Assembly: GCA_023101725.1 (NCBI GenBank)
Contig: JALJCO010012682.1
Coordinates: 2,774,599-2,838,598 of the forward strand
Length of the DNA stretch: 64,000 bases
From: Atherinomorus stipes
Lineage: Eukaryota > Chordata > Actinopteri > Atheriniformes > Atherinidae
Direction: 5' to 3'
The notes beneath the pieces were generated by a model that saw only the letters and a program-made list of their open reading frames with translations, did not search any database and was not told where the DNA came from. Below, in pieces: positions 35,899-48,524 of this stretch (position 1 is its first letter; the number at the start of each line of letters is the position of its first letter). The translations under genes were made by a program, and so were the position numbers.

Positions 35899-37734
35899 TA
35901 TTTATTTTTCTAATTTAAACATTCATTTGAACTTAACTTATTCCATTTTTCATAAACAAATATGGCTAAGAAAAAAACACTCGTCATTTTCATTATTTCA
36001 TCAAGAAGATCAAATTCAGAAAACAGGCATTTTGTCAAAAACCAAATAAAGAAATAAAACAGAATAAGTTCCCGCTTGCAAATTTTAGTTTACTTTATCA
36101 CCTCTGCTGAATAAACAAAGGTACAGAAGTAGTTGGCCTGTCTTCCCACAAAACCAATTAAGTTAATAGAATGTCACAGTGATAAATGAAGGATATTTAT
36201 TTGGTTGGCACATATTAGAAAACTACGCAGACGTCTGATAAGCTGCTTTTGCGTTGAATGGGTGTTTTTGAAACTGGAAGTTTTGAGTCAGCAAGGTCAA
36301 CTCGTTTCTGTTTACAGACAATGACAAATAAGCACAAACCAACATGTTTATCAGCCAGAGACAGATGTCAAAAGTGCATGTTTCTATATGGGATACATGG
36401 GATTCATTTAAGTATGTCCCTAAGTTCATTTGAGGAATTTGCAGTTTTCAGAGTGTAATCAATCTTCTGCGCTGTCCGTGGTGCTGAAAGTAATTCTCTG
36501 CACAACGTTTGGCCAAATTTCAAGCGTTTTTCCTCATATATGTAGGCTACTCAGCTTCTGGGAGCAAACAGCAGCTCTACACTACGAAGCTATTTTGATC
36601 CAACATAAAGGAGGATATCCTGGGTGTGAGACCTACACAGCCAGGATTCAAGCTAATTTGAAGTGCTGCTCCGCAGCTATCAAGGTTTTTAACGCATACA
36701 CTTGTGACTTACTCTAATTCTTTTTCAATATCTCGTCTAAAAAAAGATTAAAATGTCTATGATTTGATGTAACTTACGCCGAGATCTGCAGTTGCGCATC
36801 TCACGTCAAACTAACGCCTGAAAGCCCTTAAATCAAGGAGTGGCTGAATGAAAAGGTGATGTTTCAATCTCTTTACAGTTGACGCAAGGCTTATTTATCA
36901 AGTTACAGATGATCTAAGATGTTACTCAGAGCTGCTTTAGGGGAGTTTGTCTATATTTGCAGAATGATTACGCCAGTGCTGGCACATAAGAGCTCTTGTT
37001 TTTGTGGTGTATGAAGAACTTCTGGCGGCGTCCTTTAGTAGAGCCGGTCTGCATTGCGTCGAAACCCTCCAACTCCTCCTCCTCCTGCTGCTGCCCTCCC
37101 TCTCCCCTCCTCTCCTTTCTTTCGCCTCCCCTGCACTTGCATGTAAAATGCACAGCAAAACATGCTTGACATTGTTGAGAAACTATTCGGACGTCGCTGC
37201 TACACTTGTCTATTCCTCAGCTAACGTTTTTGATTTTTTAAAAAACCTTTATTTTTTTCAAGTCTTGCTCAGCATCCTGCTCTGAAACACATTCTGTCCG
37301 TCATCTTGTCTAGTGGCAAAAAGCAGCAGATTTCTGCTGATGCAGTGATGTCTGGAAATGTCAAGGGCTCGCTTATTGCCCCTTAATGTATCTCCCCCCC
37401 GAATTGCAGCGCAAGATTTTCTCCTGCGGTATACACTGTAAGCTCCTCTCACCACCGTGCCGCCGCGCAAGCAACTACCGACTCTGCAGCTTGGCAGTCG
37501 CCTCTTTTCGCTCCTTTTCCATCTCAGGCTCTCATCATTTGACTCAACTGATTTTCATTTTGAATGATCTCCTTTTGCAGCGCAGCTTAGATGGCTATGC
37601 GCACCGTAAAGCTCTAGGCTCTTTTTTTGGTAGTTGCAACGTAAAGTTTCCACCTGACACCCACCGGTGCCCCGCTGTTGGATGATTTTACTCGAGGCTA
37701 AGACGCATTCAAGACGTCTTAAGATCAAGTCACG
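35899..37734. other. kcna6-kcna1 spacer and kcna1 promoter region
   Basis: No coding gene. The last ~700 bases become GC-rich and pyrimidine-rich, with CTCCTCCTCCTCCTGCTGCT around 37070. They probably contain the kcna1 promoter and 5' non-coding exon, which would end at the donor CACG|gtaagt (exon end 37734). No TATA box or transcription start could be fixed. Confidence 0.4.
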
Positions 37735-38375
37735 GTAAGTCCCCGAAACTGCTGACTTATTCAACAGTTATCTGTCAGATGATTTATTTTGACAAAGAGC
37801 TTGTGTTGATGTTAAGGTACTATACTAATAGCTGCTGTGCTTTTCTAATTTTGTCTATGGATTTGGAAACAGTCTCTAGGCCTATGGCATGCATGAAGAA
37901 AGAAGAGTTAAAACAATACCAGCATAAATTGCTATGCGTCACATTACAACTCAGGCTGGTGAGATTGGCGTAGGATAAATGTTGCCATGCTCCTTTAAGA
38001 CAGAACCAAAGAGCTGATCTGAAAAACTAAGGCAAACATTCTCACAGAAACGTGATGTGACGTTATAAAAATATGATCAGAGTTAAGACCTTGGATTTCA
38101 AGAAAATTTAGGAAAAAAAACCCTGCACTTTCATGAAAAAGTCACTCATGAATGCTTGAGAGGTATTAAGTGTTTGTACTAAAACATAATGATTATAAAT
38201 TCTTATTTAATGGGATATTTTTTACCTCTATAATGGATGGTTGCACTAATTGCAGCCCTTGATGTGTAAATAAATAAATGAGCAAACTACAGAAAAATGC
38301 TGAGCCAGCAAATATCTTGGCTGTTTGATTCCATTATTCCCTCCCTCCCTCCCTCCCTCTCTCTTTGGGTGACAG
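37735..38375 (+). other. Probable intron in kcna1 5' UTR
   Basis: A strong donor (CACG|gtaagt at 37735) and an acceptor after a long CCCT/CTCT pyrimidine tract (tttgggtgacag, ending 38375) frame a 641-base intron. Exon 2 would then run from 38376 through the leader to the intronless CDS at 38638. Mammalian KCNA1 likewise keeps its whole coding region in one exon after a 5' UTR exon. Confidence 0.6.
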
Positions 38376-38637
38376 AAGCAGCAGCCGCAACTGCTGCAGA
38401 TGCACTGGAGAGCAGCAATGGTCAAGTCAGCGAGAGCCGCAGTGGAGCCGCACTGAGGCAGAGCAGCCAACCACCCCCCTTGCAACTGGGGACGCCTCCA
38501 ACAATCTAAGGGGTGTGGGAAGCTGAGGAGTGGAAAATTTCTCCCAATCCTGAATGCCTGCTCAGTCTGACTAACCAACACCCCAATATATTTCCTACTC
38601 CTCTTCTTTCACATCCTCCTCCATAACCCAATCCAAA

Positions 38638-40113
38638 ATGACTGTAGTAGCAGGGGATAACATGGATGAGACCTCGGCCGTCCCGGGTCACCCTCAGGAC
38701 ACCTACCCCCCAGATCACAATGACCACGAATGCTGCGAGAGGGTGGTCATCAACATAGCCGGCCTTCGGTTTGAGACGCAGTTAAAAACTCTCTCCCAGT
38801 TTCCGGAGACATTGCTGGGCAACCCCAAAAAGCGGATGCGGTACTTTGATCCCCTGAGAAATGAGTACTTTTTTGACAGAAACCGCCCCAGCTTTGATGC
38901 TATTCTGTATTATTACCAGTCTGGGGGGCGACTGAGAAGGCCAGTGAATGTCCCCTTGGATATGTTCTCGGAAGAAATCAAATTTTATGAGCTGGGAGTG
39001 GAAGCGATGGAGAGGTTCCGTGAGGATGAAGGTTTCATCAGGGAGGAAGAGCGTCCTTTGCCTGAGAAGGAGTTCCAGCGTCAGATCTGGCTCCTCTTTG
39101 AGCACCCAGAAAGCTCAGGCACCGCCAGAGGGATTGCCATCGTGTCTGTGATGGTGATCCTCATTTCAATAGTCATATTTTGTTTAGAGACTTTACCACA
39201 GCTGAAAGAGGACCCAATGGGTCATTTCCAGAGAGTGGGGAACACTACTATTTATTATAAACCAAATATCCTCACTGACCCCTTCTTTGTCATTGAGACT
39301 CTCTGTATAATCTGGTTCTCTTTTGAGTTAATAGTACGCTTTATGGCATGCCCAAGCAAACCGGCCTTCTTCAAGAACATGATGAACATGATCGACATTG
39401 TTGCTATCATCCCTTATTTCATCACACTCGGCACCGAGCTGGCTGAAGACCCAGAAAGTGAGGGGGTAGGGGAGCAAGCAACATCTCTGGCTATACTCAG
39501 GGTGATCCGTCTGGTCAGAGTGTTTCGGATCTTCAAGCTGTCACGACACTCCAAAGGACTTCAGATTCTTGGGCAGACCCTCAAGGCCAGCATGAGAGAG
39601 CTGGGATTGCTGATCTTCTTTCTGTTCATTGGAGTCATCTTGTTCTCCAGTGCTGTCTACTTTGCTGAGGCAGAGGAGCAAGGTTCCTACTTTGGCAGCA
39701 TCCCAGATGCGTTCTGGTGGGCTGTTGTATCCATGACAACTGTGGGTTATGGGGACATGGTCCCTGTCACTATTGGGGGAAAGATTGTTGGATCTCTGTG
39801 TGCCATCGCTGGAGTGTTGACAATTGCTCTCCCAGTGCCTGTCATCGTGTCCAACTTCAACTACTTCTACCACAGAGAGACCGAGGGAGAGGAACAGGCC
39901 CAGCTGCTCAACGTCAGCAACCCCAACATCCCCTCTGAAACCAACTCCAGCCGCCGCAGCTCATCTACTGTCAGCAAGTCAGAGTACATGGAGATTGATG
40001 GAGATATCAACAATAGCATCGACAATTTAAGGGAGGCAAACCTTAGAACTGGAAATTGCACTATAGCCAATCAAAACTGTGTAAATAAAAGCAAGCTGCT
40101 TACAGATGTTTAG
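38638..40113 (+). CDS. kcna1: Voltage-gated K+ channel Kv1.1-type (Shaker)
   Basis: Pore subunit of low-threshold axonal K+ channels, able to form heterotetramers with other Kv1 subunits. Single-exon CDS, 491 aa (human 495). T1 domain about 35-130; S1 about 165-186; glycosylation site NTT at 202-204 in the S1-S2 loop; S4 [17 protein letters not shown] (287-303); filter TTVGYGD (367-373); S6 with [11 protein letters not shown]. Its C-terminal region is highly Kv1.1-specific: [15 protein letters not shown], then [19 protein letters not shown], ending in a PDZ ligand. The start ATG follows a leader exon and the protein begins [11 protein letters not shown]. One notable substitution is V375, where mammalian Kv1.1 has Tyr379, the external TEA site. 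The codon equivalent to the mammalian I400 editing site is ATT (I396). The a/b teleost paralog cannot be assigned. Confidence 0.95.
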   Translation: MTVVAGDNMDETSAVPGHPQDTYPPDHNDHECCERVVINIAGLRFETQLKTLSQFPETLLGNPKKRMRYFDPLRNEYFFDRNRPSFDAILYYYQSGGRLRRPVNVPLDMFSEEIKFYELGVEAMERFREDEGFIREEERPLPEKEFQRQIWLLFEHPESSGTARGIAIVSVMVILISIVIFCLETLPQLKEDPMGHFQRVGNTTIYYKPNILTDPFFVIETLCIIWFSFELIVRFMACPSKPAFFKNMMNMIDIVAIIPYFITLGTELAEDPESEGVGEQATSLAILRVIRLVRVFRIFKLSRHSKGLQILGQTLKASMRELGLLIFFLFIGVILFSSAVYFAEAEEQGSYFGSIPDAFWWAVVSMTTVGYGDMVPVTIGGKIVGSLCAIAGVLTIALPVPVIVSNFNYFYHRETEGEEQAQLLNVSNPNIPSETNSSRRSSSTVSKSEYMEIDGDINNSIDNLREANLRTGNCTIANQNCVNKSKLLTDV

Positions 40114-43100
40114 ACGCCAGTAAGGAACTTTAAGATCTCTATTGGACTGTCATATGTGGAGTAGACCATAAGTTAGGAATGCTTCATTTATCTCCCCAAA
40201 GCACTCTAAGACATTAGACCTACAACTATGCTCAGCTATACAGAAAGGAAACAGAAAAAAAAACAAAGCTGTTAAAGTATATGCCATGTAGATAGAATAA
40301 TTAATTCTACTGATCCTACAAATATATAGTTATATCAAAGACAAGACATCCATTATTACACATATACACAGCTCCCTGGAGGACGCAGAGCACACCCTGT
40401 CTTATCAGACGACAGAGTGATAATTAAAATTTTATGCATGGAGTACAGATAACATTTAAGCAAGTTGCACAATGCACCAGAAACGACTGCAGACATGCAA
40501 GCCTCTGCAGCCAAGTGGTAACAGCCAAGAAGTTAGAGCCCCCCCCCATACCTTCCCCCTCTCCTCCTCCTCTCTCCTCTCTTCCCTGTAAAGGATCTAC
40601 TACTCAGCAAAGCACCTTATAGGAGGAAGACTGATCTCTCTTGTTTGGATGTAAACAGATGGCGATCTGCTTGCTTCACGGACATCTGCAATGCTGCTGT
40701 TTTCCAGCAGTTGCTGTAATTGTGTTATCACCAAGTGATTCAATGCCATGCCCTTTAGATGCAACACAGCACAATGATAAAAGTGAGCTTCACACGAGCA
40801 TGATTTAGAGACTTTCCATTTTGATATTGGCATGCATGAGACATATGTCACTTACTGGAAAGGATGTTCTTTTGGATATCTGCCTCCATTTCCCTCCTTC
40901 TCATATGTTTTCATACTGAGTGCACTGGATGAGTTTTTAATTAGAAATGCTAAACATTTAGAAGCATAGAAATTGAATGTTAAATCTTAAGGGAACAGTA
41001 CATAAATGAGATCATAGCATGAAAAAAGTAACCTGCATTATGGCCTATCGACTAAGGTACTTTTGTATCCCGGTATATTTAATGCATGACGTGAGTATAC
41101 AGCTTGTTGCAATTCAAGCACTCTGCAGTATCCCTACCATCAGGGAAACTGAGGAAATCAAAAATCTGGGTGTTTCTGAATTGTGATCAAATATATCCAA
41201 AGCCACCATGAGGATGCAGAGTTTCTAATTTAAAAGTAGGCAAAGAAACTGAATAAATAATATCAAAAATGCATATAATCATAATAAGCACCAGTTACAG
41301 TATTAGTCAATAGTGCAGTGCATGGACCTTCTTTGAACAAGAAAAGTTAACATAATGTTAGTCATGCTTCCATCTCCACCTCTGATTTTAGTACGCATTA
41401 ATTTCTAATCCAATGAAAAGGATCAGTACAAATTTAATATTTGTGAGAGTTATTCTAACATAAGTTGCCAGTGCCTTTTTCCCTTCCACCAACAGGACCA
41501 GTGAAAGTGCCTCAGTGTACAATGGTATATGCGTGTGGCTGAGTGGAGCTGGCCTTAGTGATGAAGCAGTGTTAGCTATGATATTAGAGATGCCAGACAA
41601 GTAAAGTTCAAACAGCAGGTGACTGCGGTCAAAAAAAGAGAAAAAATGTAAAGTAAAAAAAAAAAAAAAAGATGCTCCATGCTGTCATGCACAACCAAGT
41701 TTTCATGCTGTCATGCACTTAATTATGCCCTTAGGCAGCAATGTAATGTACTCTGCATGTTTACCATACCAACTTAAAAGGGAATATCTGGTTTTCACAA
41801 TTTTGTTCATGCCTGTTGTTTTTCGTTGTGCACCATGCATCCTTTCAGGGTCTCTACCTCAGCGAGGTCATTGCAAACTTGCTGCAGAGCTGCAAGCTTC
41901 AATGCAGGGCTTCCTATCCCATAATGCAAAATAGAACCTTAAGTGTAAAACTGCAGTCATGCAATATTGAATGTGAGAGTCCCAAAGCATAGCCTTTACA
42001 CAAGCACTTACATGTAGGGCAAGTAGTGTACCACAGTCCTGCTCCTTTTTTTTCACGTAAAGCTGCGCACAATCAGGACATTAATTTGTAAAGAGTTTGC
42101 AGAGATGACTTGACTCTTCCTGACTGAGACAGTGCCATGTCAAGTTACAGCTGTATCACAGGGAAACACCCGAATGTGTTTAAGCACATCTGTGTGGACT
42201 GCAACAGGAAAATTAGATCTATAGTCATATAATCTGTCATATTGCAGATAGGGGCATTATCATGCACACTAAAATGCAGCCCATCTTTTTGCACAATAGC
42301 TTCATTGTGTTTGCTCGGACCTTTTCATACCTGCAAGGTTTATTTGTTTTGTCTTTTTTTTTTCCCCACTGTGCTTGCACATTTTCATAGATATATTTTC
42401 TCAGCATATTGCAGGAGAACTGCAGATAGGCTGGGACAAAATGTAACGACTACTTGAAAATCTCCAGCTACTGTACATTAATCTACACTCAGTACTGGGA
42501 TGAATTCATCCAAATGAGAATACGTTTTGTGCTGAACTATATGCTTTCTTTTCTTATCATTTAGCACTCTCCTGACAAGATCCTGTATGAAAAAAAAAAA
42601 AAAAAATCCACTGCAGTGCTACTTGAATGTCATAGCTGTTTCTGTTGGTGCAATGGCCATCCTTTGTGGTGCTAGTGCAGGACTACTGCTGTTGTCTTGT
42701 TACCACAACATGTCATCTGAAGCTGAAGTGAGCCTTTGCTAAATGTTTTGGAGGAAGAAAATGATTTTCCATTCAAAGATTTTTCTTCCAAACTCTTATG
42801 TTAATGGTGGCTGGATAGTATAGAGAATTGTTTGTAATTTTGTTTGGAACTGATCTTTGTACTGTACTTCTGAAGAGTATCTGCCTCAGGCAAAATGAAT
42901 ATGCTACGTGTCAGTAACTAATCACAAGTGCAAAAACAAACAAAAAAAGAGGTCCTTCAACTTGTCTTTGCTTTTTAGTACAGAAAGACAGCAAAAATTA
43001 GGCATGGTAGCATCAATTGTGATGCTATTTATATATATCTATATATCTATAGAGACACATATATAGATATATATAGATTATGATACAAGGACACAAGAGT

Positions 43101-45452
43101 CTTACATGCAGCTATGAAGAAATTCTTTGTTATGGTCATGTGGTTCCCTGGAAGGATCAACAAGTAAAACCAGTTAGAAATGGTCCAAAGTTATATGAAT
43201 GATAGTCCTCACTCTAACAGTGAGGGCAGGTACGGACGGTGCTATGCATTAAATTACCCAACAGAAACGTGCATTCTTAACAGCAATAGAAAACCTGTTC
43301 ATAAGATTTTTGTTGTTAAAAAAAAGAAAAGTAAAAAAAAAAAAAAAAAATCAGTGTGTAAGAGACACTCTGATCACTTGTCAGATACTCACAACAGGGC
43401 TGCTCATGAACCAACCTCTGATTGTCTGTTCTGGGGAGTTTGTAATGTCAATGGGGTCAGATGTAGAGGCTGATATTTTGTTTAGATAAAATCCTGAAAA
43501 ATCCAACTAAACAAAAACTTAACAAAAGCTGCTAAAGGTTTAGTCAAACCTACAAAAAAGAACCTGTCATACATTTAGAGAAAATCTGACTTAATTTCTA
43601 GAGACTGCTCAGATGTTACAGAAAAAAAAAAATTAGTGAAGATGCCTCAATTGTTTTACACATTTATTCATTTAGCTCACTGTTAGGTGTAACACTTCTG
43701 GAAGTACATGTAAGAACATAAAAAAAAAGAGACTAAATTTATCCCATGTAAAAAGATGAAATGTCATAAAAACAAAATGTTTAGCTACAGTAACTTAGAG
43801 AACAGTAACCACTATATACTGCAATTATGTAAGAAAACAAGCCTAATGTGTGTTCTTAATTTCCTCTTATTAAGTTTTGTTTGTCTGTGTTGGCACTATA
43901 ACCTGAGTGGTTTAGGATGAACATGCCTTACACTGGAATATAAAAACAATGTTCCTCCAGCAAGCCATGAAAATGAAACTACTGTATAATGATCACTTAT
44001 AACACTAGATGATACAGACTATAATAAGAACCTACAGTTTGTGTGTTTGATTTAAAAAAAGAGAAAAAGAAAGAACAAAAACCCAGGATTTATTCCTGCT
44101 CATATTTTTTCCTCCAAACTCTTCTGCTGAAACTTCTGCTACAATGTATCTCTACAGAAACCTACTGGCCGCAAAAAAACAAACAACAACAACAACAAAA
44201 AAACCCAAAAAAAAAAAAGAGAAAAAACCTGCATGGGCAATGGAAGACTGCATGAGCTTTGCCTTTCAAGCTGCGGATCAACTATTATACAGTTGCATCA
44301 TTTCAAAAAGAAACCCTTGCTTTCATCTGCACCCAGGCTTCCTGTAAGGCCCTGTTCAGGAGTTGTTGCGAAGCTTGTCCTTTGCTGGATTTCTTAAAAG
44401 CACCTTAGCACTGACCGCATCACTGAGACGGCGCCGGGTATCTGAGCTGTGCGCACCGACTCTGTGTGATGCTCAGGTTGTGCTTGCTGGGCTCTGAATG
44501 TGAGCAAGGACAACAAGGGCTAGTTTCTTACACTCTATTCCAGAACTGAAATGCTCTCTCGACTAACATTACGCCCACTCTTATCTCACTCCAGACTGTA
44601 GTGATAATGTGTTGTGGGAAACATGCCCATCACATCTAAACAGGGCCTGTACTGCACTCAATCCTCTGTACACGTTTCAAGGTGTTATTGAAAGTCATGT
44701 TGCTGGACTGCTCGTTTGACCTGCTGAGGAGTCACTAAATGGGACTGAATGTTGCATGGTCTGTACCATGCTTGTGAAATTCTTGTTTGTATTAGAAATG
44801 TGATGGCTATGACTTTGTATTTTCTGTCAAGAATGCACATTTACCTGCTGGTTGGGAAGCTGGGCCTCTTTGGAGCAAAGCGCTGAAGGACTGTTGAACT
44901 CTTCTGCTCTTCTTTTCATCCTCATGCAAGCCAAACTCCGACTGTGTTATCTAATCCAGCCGTCATTCTCATGTTATGTTTACCGAGGATTATGCTACTA
45001 TGTGTTCAGTTTGTCAGATGTTGACAAAGGCATGGTCTGTGATCTATGCAAGGGTTATTTGTGTTTTCTTTGTTATACCACCTATGATTTCATCTTACAT
45101 TAACTTCAATAAATTTTTAAGGATCTGCTGGTGTATGCTTATTTCAGCATGGGGTTGGTTGGGATGTATACTGTATCTGCACCACAGAATTGCACTAAAA
45201 CAAATGAATGATTCCATCTCCTACACTAAGCTTTCACAGCCCTCTCTGTGTGGCACTAACAGCAGAAATATGCTGCAGTGTTACAAAACTTGAGGTGTCC
45301 ATCCACCATACAGTGCCCTCTCACTGAAGCCATTAGCGGTGATTCATGGGGGTAAGGTAATGGTTCCACACTAATCCTCTTGTCCCATGAGGGGACCACT
45401 TACCTCTGTCACTCCCTGCAACTTGTTTCACACCTCAAATGCCTAAAGAGCT

Positions 45453-45485
<33 letters not shown>

Positions 45486-47855
45486 GCTCACCGCTATCTT
45501 CTGTACTCACATCTGAGTGAAGGCTGAAATTATTCTTTTCCCTCTATTGAATTAAATTATATGAAACTGAAAGTGTCTCTTAAAACCCAAAGGGACATCC
45601 CCAAAACTCTTAAATAGTGAATTTTGGGTTAAAGTCATCAGCTCCTCATACCTGAGGGACTCATTAATCATTATTAATCATAACATAATATTGGCCATAT
45701 GGTTGTTCTCTTGTTTCATTGATCCATTGGCTTTTTGACTTGTACAAATTCTCCCAAGAAGATGAGCTATTGTGCTCACTTCAAGCATGTAATTAAAAAG
45801 AAAAAATAAATGCAAGTAAACCAAAGCTGCTTGCTACTGTATCATGTAAGATCGAAATAAATGAAGACAAAAACAACGAAAAAAAACCTCATCTAAACTG
45901 CTTCTGGCAACAGTGAAATCCTTTGTTTGTTTCCTGTGGTCATTGACAAGCTTGCTGCACCAGTTTTCTGACACATTTCATTGCTTTGAATTTAAACTCA
46001 TTTTACTGTGCAGGAGATGTGTGTGCAATGGCAGATTTCTTCTCTCTCCACAGGAATACCGTGAGATGTCAATCAGTTAATCTTTTCCCTTTCAGCTGCC
46101 CTTTCTCTGGCTGCTTCTCTACTTTAAGAGCCAAGATCTTAACATTAAGTTTTCTTACACTAACACATTTTGCTCTAAAATTACAGCTGCAGCAAAGTAG
46201 CCCCACATTAAAGAACCTCAACCATGTTTTACTAAAGGTACAATCTTGTCTTCATCAGCTGTATTTCACCATGTCTAAATAAACCGTTATCCATTATGAA
46301 GTCGAGACTGTGGCGAATTTCAGTGTTAGTCTTTCCTGCTTGAGCCTTTCCTTTCTGTTAATAAACAAAGGAAACATCTCTCCTGGCCGTCAACCACAAA
46401 AAACTATTGGTTTCGTGTGCAGTATATTTGCTGAAGGTCAGCATGAAGGAACTGTTATATTTTTGCCACAGTCAACACAAATTTTAAGAGACTTCTGCCA
46501 AAAACGTTTTAGAATTACATTTGGATTATGTCTTTCAATTTTTGACATTATCAAATTCATAAAGATAAACTTCTTAAACAGGGAATCCTCCACTGAGTGC
46601 CTTGCATCCGTTCCCCTTTGAAAATATTTTTTGATAAAGGCATTTAACTGTTTTTGTTTTTTCTAATCATGATCTAAAAATGGAGTCAGTCAGTCTCCTT
46701 TTTAAAATAAATTATATTTCAGGTTAATTCAGGTTCTGTGAACTGTAAATAAAGCACACATGAGCATGTGTAGGTGCAGGGGGTGGTACTACCCCTAAAC
46801 TTAGGTGACACCCCAAGAGTAAACAATCAAATTCTGATAAATACTGTATAATGTAAGCTTACCTTTACCATGGAAAATCTCAGATATGTGACATGTGATT
46901 TACGTCTTTATAGGGTGCTACATCCATGTCTCCATGTTCGATTCAGACAGCATCATCTCACCCACTGCTTTTGCGGGTGATAATATTTGTCTGTCCAAAC
47001 TGTTCAGATTTGATGAAGAGGGTCAATAATGCAAAAAACAAACAAATATAACAAACAAAATTAAAACTAAACACCCCCCTCACCTCCACTGAATTATTGT
47101 GATATGGCTCAAAGCTAATTTTTCTCATTATCAATTAAATGTAAGTATTAGTGCAGCGGTGATTAGAGCTATCAATGTACACTTACCCTACGTAAATAAT
47201 AGTTTAAAAATAGCCTTGACTATTTGCTTTTTACAAATTTAGCTTTGCTTTTACATTACATGGCCATTGTTTGTTGAAACATGCTAATTATTTCCTAAAA
47301 CCTAAACTTTTTTAAGGCCTCATTTTCACGTGTCACTCTTTTACTTGTCTGTGTCCCTGCCTGGACCCCGTCAATTTTGTTTTTAAGAAACACCCCAGCA
47401 TGAGTGTTTTAAGCCAAAAGGGAGCTATAGAATATCAAAATTCAAAATCTATTTTTAGACAAGTTGTAAAAATGTCTAAAATGTCAGTAATTGCTTAAAT
47501 CTGCTATTTGTTTATTTAAAAAAGAAATTATCTTAAGTGTCTTTACTAGTTTGCATTCTGTTGAACAGAATGTAAACATTTTGAATCTAATGTCAGCAAC
47601 AGACTATTAAATTGAATTGATTGAATTTCCCTTCTGGGATAAATGAATTATTTTTTAATTCAACTTCAAAATGCTGGAATACAGGCAACGACAGAAAGGT
47701 TTCTAAAATTGTCAGATTAACTGGTGACAGATGAGGGTGTCAGGGTTGGGTATAAAAGGAGCATCCCCTGAAGGCTTGGTCTTTCCACGCCATGATGGTT
47801 TGTGGTACAACACTTTTTGCCAAATCCTGTCAGTTTTATTTTAGTAAAATGTCTC
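40114..47855. other. Possible long kcna1 3' UTR, then intergenic DNA
   Basis: No open frame here resembles a protein family. Mammalian KCNA1 has a long 3' UTR, so several kilobases may be transcribed. Candidate AATAAA signals lie at about 41252 and 45108-45113; which is used cannot be told. Other contents: an A run (41657-41672), an AT-rich palindromic stretch at 43021-43080, A-rich tracts near 43330 and 44170-44225, a (CT)n tract at 45450-45485, and a retroposon-like tail (CTTCTGGGATAAATGAATTA) near 47632. Confidence 0.4.
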
Positions 47856-47859
47856 TTAA

Positions 47860-48520
47860 AGGATAAGTTTCTTTTTTTTTTTTTTAAACCTGGACCTTAT
47901 TTCTAGGAGTATATACATGCATTTACTCACTGGTAAAGTTTCTACATCACTTTGAGTCCTACGGAAGATATAACGCTGAGTTGCCCTTCGGTGAACGTCT
48001 AGTATCATGGTGGAGACGGGGGCAGCCACTATATAAGACATTGTCTGCAGCAAAACTCCTTCATTTCATCAGTGCTTTAAGTAGAATGAATGAACTGTAA
48101 GTGTAAGTATTAGTGCAGCTGTGAATTGAGAGTTTTGCAAATTGTGTTATTGGTGTTGTCTGGGTATCGAGCTGCTCATCTCAGCTGTACTGCAGAAGCG
48201 CACATCCTGAACGCGCGGCCCCAAAAAGCGTGTAAAACACTCTGATAACTAATGGAAAGCTAAATCTGAACTCAGGGGACAATAGTACTCGTTCATTCGT
48301 TCATTCTACTTAAAGTATTGGCGAAAATCAAGTTTTGCTGCAGATAACGTCTTATATAGTGGCTGCCCTGTGTCTCCTATTTTACTGGAGGAACACCAAG
48401 GGCGACTTAGTGTAATATTTTCCGAAGGACTCAAAGTGATGCAGACGCTTTACTTGTGAGTAAATGCATGTATATACTCCTAGAAATAAGGTCCAGGTTG
48501 AAACAAAAGAAACTTATCTT
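47860..48520. mobile_element. TTAA-flanked foldback element
   Basis: TTAA lies at both borders (47856-47859 and 48521-48524). The left arm (47860 to about 48095) pairs with the right arm (about 48291-48520) over roughly 230 bp: AGGATAAGTTTCTTTT, then CCTGGACCTTATTTCTAGGA, ATACATGCATTTACTCAC and GCAGCCACTATATAAGAC are all mirrored. The loop is about 195 bp. No transposase is present. The architecture is the same as the 9.45 kb palindrome, with different sequence. Confidence 0.85.
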
Positions 48521-48524
48521 TTAA

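Noticed and set aside
43021..43080. AT-rich palindrome as a possible microRNA hairpin
   Set aside because: It consists of simple TATATC/GATATA repeats; the fold would be low-complexity and gives no miRNA signature.
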